In this document: positions 11,562 to 22,279 of the stretch, piece by piece
Layout of the letters: each line of letters starts with the position of its first letter
How positions within the stretch are numbered: position 1 is the stretch's first letter
Source of the DNA: Toxonevra muliebris
Taxonomy: Eukaryota > Arthropoda > Insecta > Diptera > Pallopteridae
DNA: 64,000 nucleotides
Direction: 5' to 3'
NCBI GenBank assembly: GCA_963691655.1
Contig: OY829328.1
Location: 12,974,704 to 13,038,703, forward strand
The notes under the pieces: model-generated
Told to the model about the DNA's origin: nothing
The model's input: the letters and a program-made list of their open reading frames with translations, nothing else
Database searches by the model: none
Position numbers and translations under genes: made by a program

Positions 11562-12420
11562 CTCATTAATGCCAGATGGGTATTTAAATACACAAAAAAG
11601 GAGTGTTGGCAAGAAATATCTAGAGACTGGTAGCAAATATCGAGCTCACGTTTTCTTTATTAAATTAAGTAGAATGGAGTTAGAAATTATATCTAGCAAG
11701 TTAGGTAGAATTCCAACGTTTTCTTGCCTTTCTCCAAAGTCAAAATTAGCACATTTTCAAAATCTTAAAAATTGACATGAAAAAGATAGTGAAAAGTGGG
11801 TTAATAGGGGAAAATTGTCATGGCCTTTTACCCATCAGTGCTCTTCATTGATTACAGGAAAAAAAATATTAGCGATCCTCGAGCTGACCTAGTCTCTGGA
11901 GCCAGTTTTCTGATTTAGGTTCTTTAAATATCCAACCGGCAAAACGCAATATAGAATGTACATACAAAGTGTACAAGTAATATGAAAAAAACAGTTTTTA
12001 TGAAACTTTTATTGAAAAAAATTAATTAAAAAAATAAAAAGAATATTATTTCAACAAATAAATTACTTAGCTTTTTTGATTTTTTGGGATGCAGAAATGC
12101 TTCACTATTTTGACATCACATTGGCAAAAACGGACACGTTTTGTCAGTGTTTGTACTAGATGACTCGCTCTATCTGTACGCTTAACATTTACATATGCTT
12201 ACTTCGCGAAACAGATGACAACAGAAATGCTGCCATATAAAAAATTTCAGATACACTAAGAACCCAGAAAAGCCGGTTGGGCATTTAAATACCCATTCCA
12301 AATCTTCGAAATGTGTGAAATTACCAATCTGAAATTTAGCAAGGCAACTTCTATTGCCTATGTGAACATCTCCAACGATTTTTAATCGTGCAGCGGGGTC
12401 TATGGGCAGCCATTAATGGG
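11562..12420. mobile_element. piggyBac-like nonautonomous element, TTAA flanked
   Basis: TTAA at 11,558-11,561 and 12,421-12,424 flank 859 bp. The left end CTCATTAATGCCAGATGGG matches the reverse complement of the right end, CCCATTAATGGCTGCCC. An inner motif CCAACCGGC near 11,930 recurs inverted as GCCGGTTGG near 12,263. No transposase is present. The CCC ends plus TTAA fit piggyBac. Confidence 0.75.
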
Positions 12421-13565
12421 TTAAATAGCAATGAAACTAGCAATATTTATCTACAGCATATCACAATCTGAACTTGAAATTTCTATAAAATCAAAGAGCT
12501 GGGACCCTATGGACACCGCACAAAAAATCGAAAATTGCTTTTTAGTGTTAAAAAACCTGCATAAATATGTATGTAATAGCTTTACTAACATCACGATATG
12601 CAAAAAAAAAAAAAAAACAAATTCATTCAACTGTATTAAATACGAGTACTCGTTTTCTCTTCCCTAAGTTTAAATTTTTCAATCAAACATCCTTCAGAAA
12701 GATCATGAAGGTATGCGCTCAAGTCTATTATTGATTTTAATAATAGCAGACTTTAAGTCAAAGGAAACACATCACGTATTATGATGAAAGCATTCTCAAT
12801 GATAAACGGCAAGTGACGATTCTAAGGAATGTGCTATAATCCTTTCCAACAATATGATACTCAGTCACTCAGTCAGCCACTACCTACAATATTCGAACAC
12901 TTGTTCTTGTTGTCAAGCAAAATGTGCAAGAAAGCATAAAGGAAATTAATGATTGTTGTCGTTTTCTGCGAAATCTTTAGTGGAGCATATTTACACATAC
13001 ACCATCGCTGCCTTACGCTTCATAAATTCATTAAATTTTATATTATATCATAAACATGATTTTGATTTAACGTTAGCGGCATTATGTTTATGTGAGATAT
13101 TGTATACTATAGAACGGTTTATACTTAAATTGATTCTAAGAACCGCTTTAAATCTACTTACTTTTTGTTGGTTTTGGGAGGGTGCATAATAATTTCAAGG
13201 TTAAAATATAAAGTTGAAACAAAACGAAAACTTTGTATTTTTACAATTTCTTATCGTGATATGGCAATATTAACTTTGGATAGTTTGAAGTAGAAACTTT
13301 TATAACAAAAGTATAAACTTTTTAGCTTTTTCGTATTAGCGAGATTTCCACTGAAAATAGCTACAGTAAATAAAAAATTTTAGTTTCATCAGTTTTCAGA
13401 AATTGATTTATTTATTGCATAATGGAAAAATCGTACGCCAAAACGACAGATTCAGTGAAAATTGCCTTCAATCTGAGAATGAATTGTTTTGAAATTGAAA
13501 TTGATGTGCAATTTATTAAAGTTATAATTTTGTTTTATGCTAAATCTCTATTTCTCTGCTTGCAG

Positions 13566-13636
13566 AAAAATTTCAAAAGACTCATACATACTCTATGGAG
13601 CCGTACGAAGATCAAAAGATCTCAAAATTTTACTAG
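13566..13636 (+). other. candidate internal exon, 71 bp, gene unknown
   Basis: A strong acceptor (TATTTCTCTGCTTGCAG ending at 13,565) and a strong donor (CTAG|GTAAGCG at 13,636/13,637) bracket 71 bases. Two frames are open: one reads ISKDSYILYGAVRRSKDLKI, the other LIHTLWSRTKIKRS. The first looks more protein-like, but I cannot name a family. Neighbouring exons were not found, so this could equally be a cryptic pair of splice-like signals. Host strand would be +, the same as the exon at 24.8 kb. Confidence 0.3.
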
Positions 13637-13967
13637 GTAAGCGCTCCCAAAGTGAAATCCGGACAAATAAAATATAGGTCAATCAAAACAGCGTGCAACA
13701 ACCGTAGTATTTGATAAATATTTCCAAAATACGTTTAAGTATTTTATGTCAGGAACTGATATTTAAATTTTACACCGAAAATCAAAACAATGAGAAAAAT
13801 GAAATTTTGCACCCATTTAAAGAAATGAGTTTTAAAAAAAAAATTATATACTGTTTAAGTACTAGAAAATAAAGAAAACATAAAAAGAAAACAGGTTCTG
13901 GAAAAAATTTCTGTTTAAGCGATTTGCATTAGTTTGCAAGATCACCTGTTCGGATAATCTAGATTTC

Positions 13968-14015
13968 TTTCTTCGAGATTATTTGATGTCATTGGTCTGT
14001 TTGAATATTCCACAA
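13968..14015 (+). pseudogene. possible BEL/Pao reverse transcriptase scrap
   Basis: A short frame reads SSRLFDVIGLFE, which resembles the RLFDPLGL motif of BEL/Pao reverse transcriptases. The match is only about ten residues and the flanks do not support it in the same frame, so chance is a real alternative. Confidence 0.2.
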
Positions 14016-14164
14016 ATTCTTGTAGCCCTGAAAGACAAGATATAGAGAAAAGTGATGGAAGATGTAATGAAATGGTCTCAAACTTGCATAAACACTAAAT
14101 TCCTACATTTGAATGATATTATCTTTAGTACTCAATGGAACAAAATTCAAGGTGCATATAAAAA

Positions 14165-15945
14165 TACTAGCTGACCCGGCAGACGTTGTTCTGCCCTTTC
14201 TACGAAGAAGCGGAAAATTTAAAATTTATTTGAATGAAGAAGAATGAAGTTTCTTGGTGGTTAAAATTGAACATTGGTAATGGCAATTCAAGCTTAAAGG
14301 ACGTACATCGAATTTGGTAAAAATTCTAGATTTAAAAATGAGGCATCAAAATTTGCATTTTTAAAAGTATTTAATTTGCAGGAGAATATCAAAGACCGTT
14401 GTAGAAGTTATATCTACTTCCAAAAACTATTTAAAAATATGGACCAATTTGCTATTTATTATAAAAATAGAATTTATTACAGTGCCACCTATCGCATTTT
14501 GTTACATAGCTAGACAGATCCTTGAGATATTTCATTAATTAGTAGAAATAATAGAAAAAAAAGGCATGGGTAAATTAATAGAAAATAGTAATGAAAAAAA
14601 CACTAGTAAAAGAAATAGAAAATAGTATTACAATTCGTTACTAAAAAGTGATAGAAATGGTAGTAAAAAAGCAACAGAAAAAGTAGTAGAAAAATAGTAA
14701 AACATAGTAGTAAAAAATAATAAAAAAAAGTGGGAAATAGTAGTAGAAATATTTATAAAAAATAGTAGTACAAAAAATAGTAGTGAAAAAGTAGTAAAAA
14801 ATTACAATAAATTGTAAAAAAAAATTTAGTAAAAAAGTTGTAGAAAGTATTAGTAGATAAAGTAGTAAAAAAGTAGTCGAAAATAAGAAGAAAATTTTGG
14901 AAAAAAGAAATTAAAATGGTAATAGAAAATATAAGTAGAGCATGGTGCAACACCCACTAATCCAACAAACTTTCTGTTTCATATTAAAGACCATTTTTGA
15001 AATTATTTAAAAATTTTAACCAATGTCATATATATTATAAATATAGAATTTGTTACAGTGCCACCTATTGGATTTTAAGTTAGCTAGGCAGGGTCTTAAG
15101 ATATTTCATAAAGTAGTTGAAATAATAGTAGAAAAAGAAATGGAAAAGTAGAAGAAAATAGTAGTAGAAAAGGTAGTAGGAAAAATAATAGAAAATAGTA
15201 CTACAAATTGTTGTAAAGTAGTAGTAAAAAATTAGCAGAAAAAGTAGTAGAAAAATAGTTAAATATAGTAGTACAAAAGTAGTAAAAATGGAGTAGAAAA
15301 AGTAGTAGAAGTAATAGTAAGAAATAGTAGTAGCAAAAAGTAGTAGAAAGTAGTAGTAGAAAATAAGAAAAAAAGTAGTCGAAAAAAGTAATAAAATAGT
15401 AGTAGAAAATATTGGTTGAAAAAGTATTAGAAAATAAGAAGAAATTGTAGAAAAAAATAAATTTAAAAGTAGTAGAAAATAGTAGTAGACATAGCAGTAG
15501 AAATAGTAGTAGAAAATAAAAGTGGAGCATGGTGCCAAACCCACTAATCCAACAAACTGAAAGAATTTAAATTTTAGTACCGTACCTTTATGGCTCCTAT
15601 GATATGTATCTCATAATGGAAATTCAGGTTATATGGAAGGTGCCACACCCCCTTTGTCAATCTCACCTATATTTTTGTTGTAGCATGGCATTGTTAATTT
15701 TCGTTATTGTACCAAATTTCAGTACTGTGCTATAAATGGTTCTTGAGATATACCCAAAAAACTATTAGGATTGCATGGGAGGTGCCACGCCCACTTTACT
15801 AAAAGCCATTATGAATATCTATGATCCATCCTCCCGCCTAAGAAAATAAATTCTGTAAATATGACTTCAATCGGTCCAGTCGTTCAGAAGTTACACGATG
15901 ACATACACACAAAACTCTACGATTATATATATAAAGATTACAAAA
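14165..15945 (+). mobile_element. interspersed repeat (CTAGCTGACCCGGC family)
   Basis: It starts CTAGCTGACCCGGCAGACG and ends with AATCGGTCCAGTCGTTCAGA, a CACACAAAACTC segment and a (TA)n-AAGATT tail. This start/end pair is, from memory, a widespread insect repeat whose class I cannot assign. Near the 3' end is GGAGGTGCCACGCCCACTTT. The middle is expanded by imperfect TAGTAGAAAA arrays, which create long Tyr/Phe/Leu-rich antisense frames without biological meaning. No polymerase or transposase is visible. Confidence 0.65.
14390..15560. repeat. direct duplication of about 580 bp with AATAGTAGAA arrays
   Basis: Unit 1 (about 14,390-14,970) and unit 2 (about 14,970-15,560) share, in order, CAGTGCCACCTATYG, GAGATATTTCATWAA, an imperfect TAGTAGAAAA array, and a closing GGAGCATGGTGC plus ACCCACTAATCCAACAAACT. 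They lie inside the repeat at 14,165-15,945. Confidence 0.8.
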
Positions 15946-17684
15946 TAAAATTATTATTTTTCAATATAGAAGAAAAGTTATAGCTAAATTTAATCAGATG
16001 ATTACTTTTGCACCACCTTATAAGACTTAAAAAATTTTCTTTTTAAATAAGAAAGAATATGATACCTAAATCAATAATAAATAATCTCGTCTTATTTATA
16101 TTGAATAACACTTCAACATCGCCCCTAAAATTATGCAACCATTTTCAATTAACGCCATCTATTGTGCTACCCAAAACATTAAATAAGAATTAATTTAAGC
16201 AGTTGTTGTTTTCGTTTTTTTCTTATTTTTCCTTTGCATAAATGAATTAATGTAATGAAAAATAAGAAATGAAAAGTTTTTGTTTTTGGGTTTGAGTTTT
16301 TCAATAAAATAAAACAAATTATTTTCTAAACTGAATTACACAAGAAATTAACACAATAAATGAAATATAAAAGTGAAGACAGCGAAAAGGAAAAGAAAAT
16401 GCGATGAAACTCTTGAGAAACGTGCCGAAAATGTAAATAAGACACTGATATAAATTGCGAAAATCCAGCTGTCTTTGAGGAGGATTACAGTTAGTTAGTT
16501 GACCCAATTTGAAGAGCGAGTGAAACGGACGAATGGAAAACACGGTTGCCGTTTCGTATCATTGCCAACGGATGGGAAATGATATTTAGTTTGAGGTTTG
16601 TTGAATTTTACCTTTAGAAGAAATGGTGAAGGTATGTAGTAAGTGGTAGATTGTAATGAGACTGAATATCGTGTTTCAAAGTGTTGAGCAAGAATATCTT
16701 AAGGGGATTCTATTTAAACTCAAATGAGATGAAAAACTACATCAAAAATGTCTGATTAGCGACAGGTGCCCACGTGGAAAGTTTAAAGCAGGAAAAGGTA
16801 AACTGCGTAAAATAATTAATGCCAAAATTATGCTTGATTTTTTCCTGTCAAAAATTTGTGATGGCACATTTTTGTGCTCTATCAGCGTAAAATAATTAAA
16901 ATTAAAATTTAAGCTGTATATTGTTATGAAAGCATATTACTATATAAAATTACTGAAAACAAACATCAAACACTCACACACAATTTAGCTTGATTGTCAA
17001 AAGTTGTCAAAGTTACGAAGCTCAATATTGACATTATTTAAGTTATTTGACACTTTAATTGTTTCAAATTTGATGACTCCGTAGCAAAAAACAAAAATAA
17101 TATATAGCCAAAGAGAAGAAAAAGATGCGGAATACTTGAAGTAACATAAAAAAGGCGTTGCTTTTGCAATTTCACAGTGTCCTTTTTCTGGACAATAAAG
17201 TTTGCAAAATAAAGCAGTAAAGCGAAAAGTTAAAATGAATAGGAAATCAACTTTAACATGTACCTTCCAGCACGGATCTATGAACTAAATATTGTGCGCG
17301 TCAAAGATTTTAATTATTATGGTATACCTGCGATTCCCTTCCCCCTTGTACCTTGTAGGGAAATAGAATAAGGGTAGTTGACCATATTTGTGAATAATAA
17401 AAAAATTCAAATTAAATATTTATTGCTTCGAGAGATATTAAAAAACGAAAATATGTTTCAATTAAAAACTCACGCAGACTTAGGGATGAGATGGCAGTTG
17501 ACAATGAGGAAGTTGCCTGATAAGCTGGAGAAGAAGAAATCGTTAGAAAGGAATAAGGGGAAAAGAAGAATTGAAGATTATCCGAACAGATGTAATCTTT
17601 ATGTGTTTACCAGTGGATGATTTGAAATTATTCAAATCGGTTGTAAAATGTCAGAAATATATGTATATATAAACAAGTCTAAAT
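15946..17684. other. AT-rich DNA, no gene recognised
   Basis: Frames at 16,319-16,543 (-) and 17,378-17,620 (+) are open for 74-80 codons. They show no domain or convincing splice context. No terminal repeats were found. Confidence 0.45.
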
Positions 17685-17689
17685 TAGCT

Positions 17690-17960
17690 TAAGTGGTTAG
17701 TTCTCTCTAAGCTCGGATAAATCAAATAGCCCATTTTGATACTACTGTCTCGGTTGTAATGCTAAAAAAAAACGCTTCTTTGCTGTTCCAGCATATCTTA
17801 ATAACCATATATCTAGTATCAGAAAACTTCAGCAGAGTATTGATTTCCCTATAAGAAGTTTCCACCATTCCACCGAGGAATGATTTTTTAGAGCTGGGCA
17901 ACCACATAGGAAGTATTCGATGTTGTGGTAGCTGTGACAGCTGTCGTTATATAAGTAAAT
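17690..17960 (-). pseudogene. LINE-B 3' end (C-terminal tail and 3' UTR start)
   Basis: On the minus strand the order is SYHNIEYFLCGCPAL, INTLLKFSDTRYM and TETVVSKWA, then an untranslated segment with CTTAAGCTAATTT. The same order occurs at 35,423-36,168 (LHFMCECPFLARRR, INIKDIARFIMESSWF, RTVVSQ). Both then run into GTATCANAATGRGC. This is the tail of a non-LTR retrotransposon, truncated on its 5' side. Several frame changes show it is old. Confidence 0.65.
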
Positions 17961-20658
17961 TGCATCGCTGCATGCAATTCAAACTCACATTGTGCCGTAT
18001 ATAATGCCGTTTTTGTGCGATTTTCACCTTGGAAAATGAAACAATCTGTTTAGTTTCATGGAGATTATATTCGCCAACAATATTTATTATAACTTTTCTC
18101 GTTAAGCAATTGACCGGATTCGTGCTTCATGCAACTGGCTCATCGAAAGATTCAGTTTCATAGCCAAACCATATTGAAAATATGTAAAATATATAAAATT
18201 TATTTTAACTGTTTCACTCTGTATCAATTGTCTCACCTTGTATGTTCCACTATACCATATATTTAAAATAGTAAAAACTTTCAAATTTAAATTTGTTGTA
18301 TGCTTTTGCATTTTGCTTGTATTTGAAGCACTACACCCACATCAATCCTTTGATAGATATCAACTCCTTCTGTACCACTGACATTTTGAGTCTGCATATA
18401 GATATTCATTTTATGTCTTTGCATGGCTCTGAAAATACTCCGTTCATGGTATTTCGTTAGCATAGTTTTTCAACTATTGCCGTTTCAAATTATTGCCACT
18501 ACTATTTTCTACATAAAATTTCTTCTTAGTAGATACATGAACCATATAGAGAATATATTTCGAAAGTCTCAATTACCGAATTTATGTATTGAATCATAAA
18601 AGTGCTGCCAATTATATTCATTTCTTTAGTCAACTCAACAACCAATTCGAATTAATTCGTTGTTACATTTTTTAGTACATACACATTTTAACTGAAGAGT
18701 ATAGATTAAAACACAAATCACATATACAAGATTACGTTTTCCGCGTTCAAACAATTTTTCATTCTGCACATCAACAAGTACGTCATCACCATCTCGAGCA
18801 GTATTTTTTTTCAATCGCCAGACTAAAAAAGACATCAGCACACTGTAAATAAAACAAGAATTAAGTTGTAAGTAATACTTTGAAAGAATTATTTTGTTTT
18901 ATGTAAAAAGCAAAAAAAGTTTCAGCAGTAATAAATAATTTATTTTGTAGTTTTGTTTAATTTTCGTCCCCTTTCTGATTCTGAAATACATACGCGCACT
19001 AAAGAAAAGTCTTTTAATTTTTTCTTAGCATAAATGTTTTGATAATTTCATTTTCTTGCGAACTTTTGTTTCGGGAAAGGTGTAGTCAAAATTATCAATA
19101 TCATTCCTTAAATTGTTTGCAATTTGATACTCGATAGAGAGAATACTCAAATTACTCCAGCTTTATTGAGTCGTGCTATTGTCCAAATAATTTTTTATTA
19201 TTTAGTTTCATTTTAGAAAATTGGAATAGTCAGAAACAAAATTAAAAGATAATGCAATGGTCTTGGTCTATTAAAAGATTCGCCTTTTTCACATACTAAT
19301 TAACCCAGTGCATTATGACCCAGAAACCCGATTTGGCGGCATAAAATAGAAAATTGTATAGCGGAATTTTTGGTAATGTTATTTATATGTCTCCTCTGTT
19401 GATATTGGTATCTTTGTGTGACGCGCTCACGAATTTGTAATATAAAAACTGTAAATTTTTTGGTACGGTAAACAAGGAAAATTTGTGATTTTCGACATGT
19501 AAATTTTTTAAAAATCTCCCCACTTTCCCTCTTTCACTTTTCTTTTTTTTCACAAAAAACAGTTTTTAAAGTTCGAGCGCCGCTTTTCCTTTTTTTTAAT
19601 TTCACAATATAAAACATTTTCGAACCAAGAATTTCTTTCATTTCAACAAACATTTGGGTTGAGATCAATTTGAGGTGAAGTTGATATCAAATACCTTTCT
19701 CAAATCTCCAACGTTGATTCTCAATAGCACCTCCTTTGGGGTACTATAGCATTCTCAACAAAAAGGGCATTTTTTTTTGTATGGTAATAATTATAGTTAT
19801 CAACTTGAGAAAATTGTAGTTCTCAACTTGAGTTCTAACGTAATCCTCCAATTGGTCTCAAAGGAAATTTACTGTATTGCCATAAGCAATAATTATTTCT
19901 ATTTAATTGAAACACAAAAAATAAAAGGAAATTTTCAAAAGCAACTTAAAATTTTAACAATTTCATATCACAAATTTTCCGCGATAAATTCCTCTTCTGA
20001 ATTATCTTTCATATCGTAATTTTTCTCCTCGCTCATGTCAGTATCACACAATTTTGGTTGGCAGCTCATGTGAAAGGCTCTACCATCAAAGTTTTAGCAG
20101 ACAATAAGTCCGACAATAAGTCCACTTCCTGCCTTATTTCACTTTTTAATTTTTTACTTTTATGCATTATTCTTACTTTTAAAATTAAAGTTTTTCGCAA
20201 AAATTATTTTCTCTTCATTTTCTTCCTTTTTTCACTTCACTTTTGTCGAAAAACATGTTATTCACAATCACTGCCAGATACATATTTTTTTGCAAATCCA
20301 ATAGCAGTATTGCCATAATAAAATATGTAAATATTTTCTCAAATATATCTCAACTCATTCTCAATTTGAAAGCCAACGTTGAGAAAAATATTTGATATCG
20401 ATTGGAGAATCATGTTGGATATCAACTTGAGAATTATAAATTTCTCAAAGGTTAGAGAATTTTTTTTTTGTGCTTGTTGGGATTGTAAACATCAACAGCT
20501 ACGTCATCAAAAAACATATGTTTTCGTCGTCATGCGCAAAGCGTAATTTTGTATATGTGATTTGTGGTTTAGAAAGAGGAAATATTTGCCCTTGCATTGT
20601 TGCATTATTTCCCCTACAATTCAATTCTATCAACTTCGTGCAATTTCAATTCAATTTG
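17961..20658. other. AT-rich DNA with one diffuse inverted repeat
   Basis: No gene was recognised. The part from 19,660 to 20,482 holds inverted motif copies listed separately. Confidence 0.45.
19660..20482. repeat. diffuse inverted repeat with TTGATATCAA / CTCAACTTGAG motifs
   Basis: GATATCAAATACCTTTCTCAA with CCAACGTTG at 19,683-19,713 recurs inverted near 20,365-20,400. Palindromic CTCAACTTGAG-like motifs occur near 19,800-19,830 and 20,430. The segment ends with poly-T next to CTTGTTGG, mirroring CTCAACAAAAAGGGC near 19,753. It may be a MITE, but target duplications were not found. Confidence 0.4.
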
Positions 20659-20666
20659 GTTATAGC

Positions 20667-21527
20667 CAGTGTTGACACTTAAAATTTTTGAACGTAGAAA
20701 ATTGTACCATTTGTACCTAAAGAGGAATGATATAGTGGCATAATTTGAACTCGCTCTGCTCAATGGCATTTGTTGATTTTCTTTAACCCATCTCATTTTT
20801 TTGTAAAATCTTTTCTTTTTTATTTAAATAAAATTTCCGCGTTTCGACGTAACAATATATGTACTTTAAAGTACATCAAAGCTTCTAAAAAAAAAATCGA
20901 CTTATTTTTCGATGATTCACACAATTTTTTCGTCTCCAGCGGTTAACGTTCGTGTTTTGGAACATTTTGAAAAAAAACCTCTAAATGTCGAATTTTATAT
21001 GATTTTTCACGTTTTTATAAATGTTTACCACGTTTTGAAAACAAAACAAATTATCTTCCAAGTCGACTTTTGACAATCTTTTGTGTGGGATAAATGCCAA
21101 AATGTCTACTATTAAATTTGAAATCACTTTTAGTTTGATTATTATCAAAGAAAATAAATGTTCGTAAGATTAAACACAATCGCAAAATGATAGTACTTTT
21201 GCGTCACATAATTGGTTCAGATAGTACATAGTACGAGTGGGACGAGTTATCTGACATTTACTATAATTATGTGACGACTGAGAACGCTGACATAAGGTGA
21301 AGAATGAGGCAAAGTTAAAACTTCCTGAGAAATTCGATAAACGTTCCGAAACATATACTCATTGGGTTTCAAAATTCATAAATTCATGTCTTTATCAATT
21401 TGTTCCCCCAAATGTGGCAAAAGGAATGATTCAAATTGTACCTAAAATGTTTTGATACTGCCGGAAGTATCTTGAACAGCCAAAAAAGCTGGAAAAAAGT
21501 ACAATTGTACCTAAAATATCAGCACTG
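20667..21527. mobile_element. hAT-like MITE A
   Basis: Starts CAGTGTTGACACTTAAAATT and ends ATCAGCACTG, whose reverse complement CAGTGCTGAT pairs with the start. GTACCTAAAAT motifs lie near both ends. The 8-bp flanks (GTTATAGC and GTTGAAAA) agree only partly. The interior shows no transposase. Confidence 0.55.
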
Positions 21528-21535
21528 GTTGAAAA

Positions 21536-22271
21536 CAGGGATGAAATTTGCAAATTTCAAATTGCACCAAATTTACCAAAAAAATTTGTACCTAAATGAG
21601 CATGAATGTACCTAAAATGGTATATTTCATTGGTTCATCGCTTTTGGAAGAAATTACATTTTCATTTAAAAGTTAACAATTAAAAAAGTAAACAAAACAT
21701 GAAAACGCTATTTTTATATATAAAAGAGAGTCAAAAAAATTGATCATAAATGATAACATTTAGATGAACACAAGGGGAAACAAATTTTTAAATCTGATAA
21801 TATTGGTCATGAAAGTTCCGGAATTTTTATCACAATTTTCGATTTTTCAAAAATTTGCAGCTAAGATGTTTAAAAGCTCAGAGCTTTTATTACTGTTTTT
21901 AAAAGAAAACATACATAATGGAAAAATATTTATTGAATCGGATTTATTAGTAGTTTTAAAATCATAAGAAGTCTACATTTTTGCTAAATTTCAAAAATCT
22001 TCTTATGACCCTTTTTTGGCACCAATAAATTTATTCGTGTTCGAAAATTATTTTTTCAATATTTTTCCCTTCATGAACAGCAATATCAGAGCTGTGAGCT
22101 TTAAAGTTAAGCAATATAGTACAAGCAAGTTAAATTTAAGTAGGTTTTTAAAAAATATTTTTTTTTTTTTTTTTTGTAATTAAGTGTCAAATTTATTTTG
22201 GCCAATGACAAATTGTACCTAATGTACCTTGTAGTTCGAAAAAGTCGGAAAAAGGTACTCTTTCATCACTG
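21536..22271. mobile_element. hAT-like MITE B with 8-bp target duplication
   Basis: Starts CAGGGATGAAA and ends TTTCATCACTG. The flanking octamers are GTTGAAAA (21,528-21,535) and GTTGAAAC (22,272-22,279), seven of eight identical. It abuts MITE A and shares its GTACCTAAAAT subterminal motifs. No coding capacity is visible. Confidence 0.65.
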
Positions 22272-22279
22272 GTTGAAAC

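Larger units (their letters stand above)
12425..14164. other. AT-rich DNA with two weak coding candidates
   Basis: No element ends were found. A candidate internal exon (13,566-13,636) and a possible BEL/Pao scrap (near 13,968-14,015) are listed separately. The rest shows only A/T-rich low complexity. Confidence 0.4.

Noticed and set aside
14753..15544. Long minus-strand frames rich in Tyr, Phe and Leu
   Set aside because: They are the antisense of imperfect TAGTAGAAAA arrays; overlapping frames are equally open, so this is low complexity, not membrane protein.
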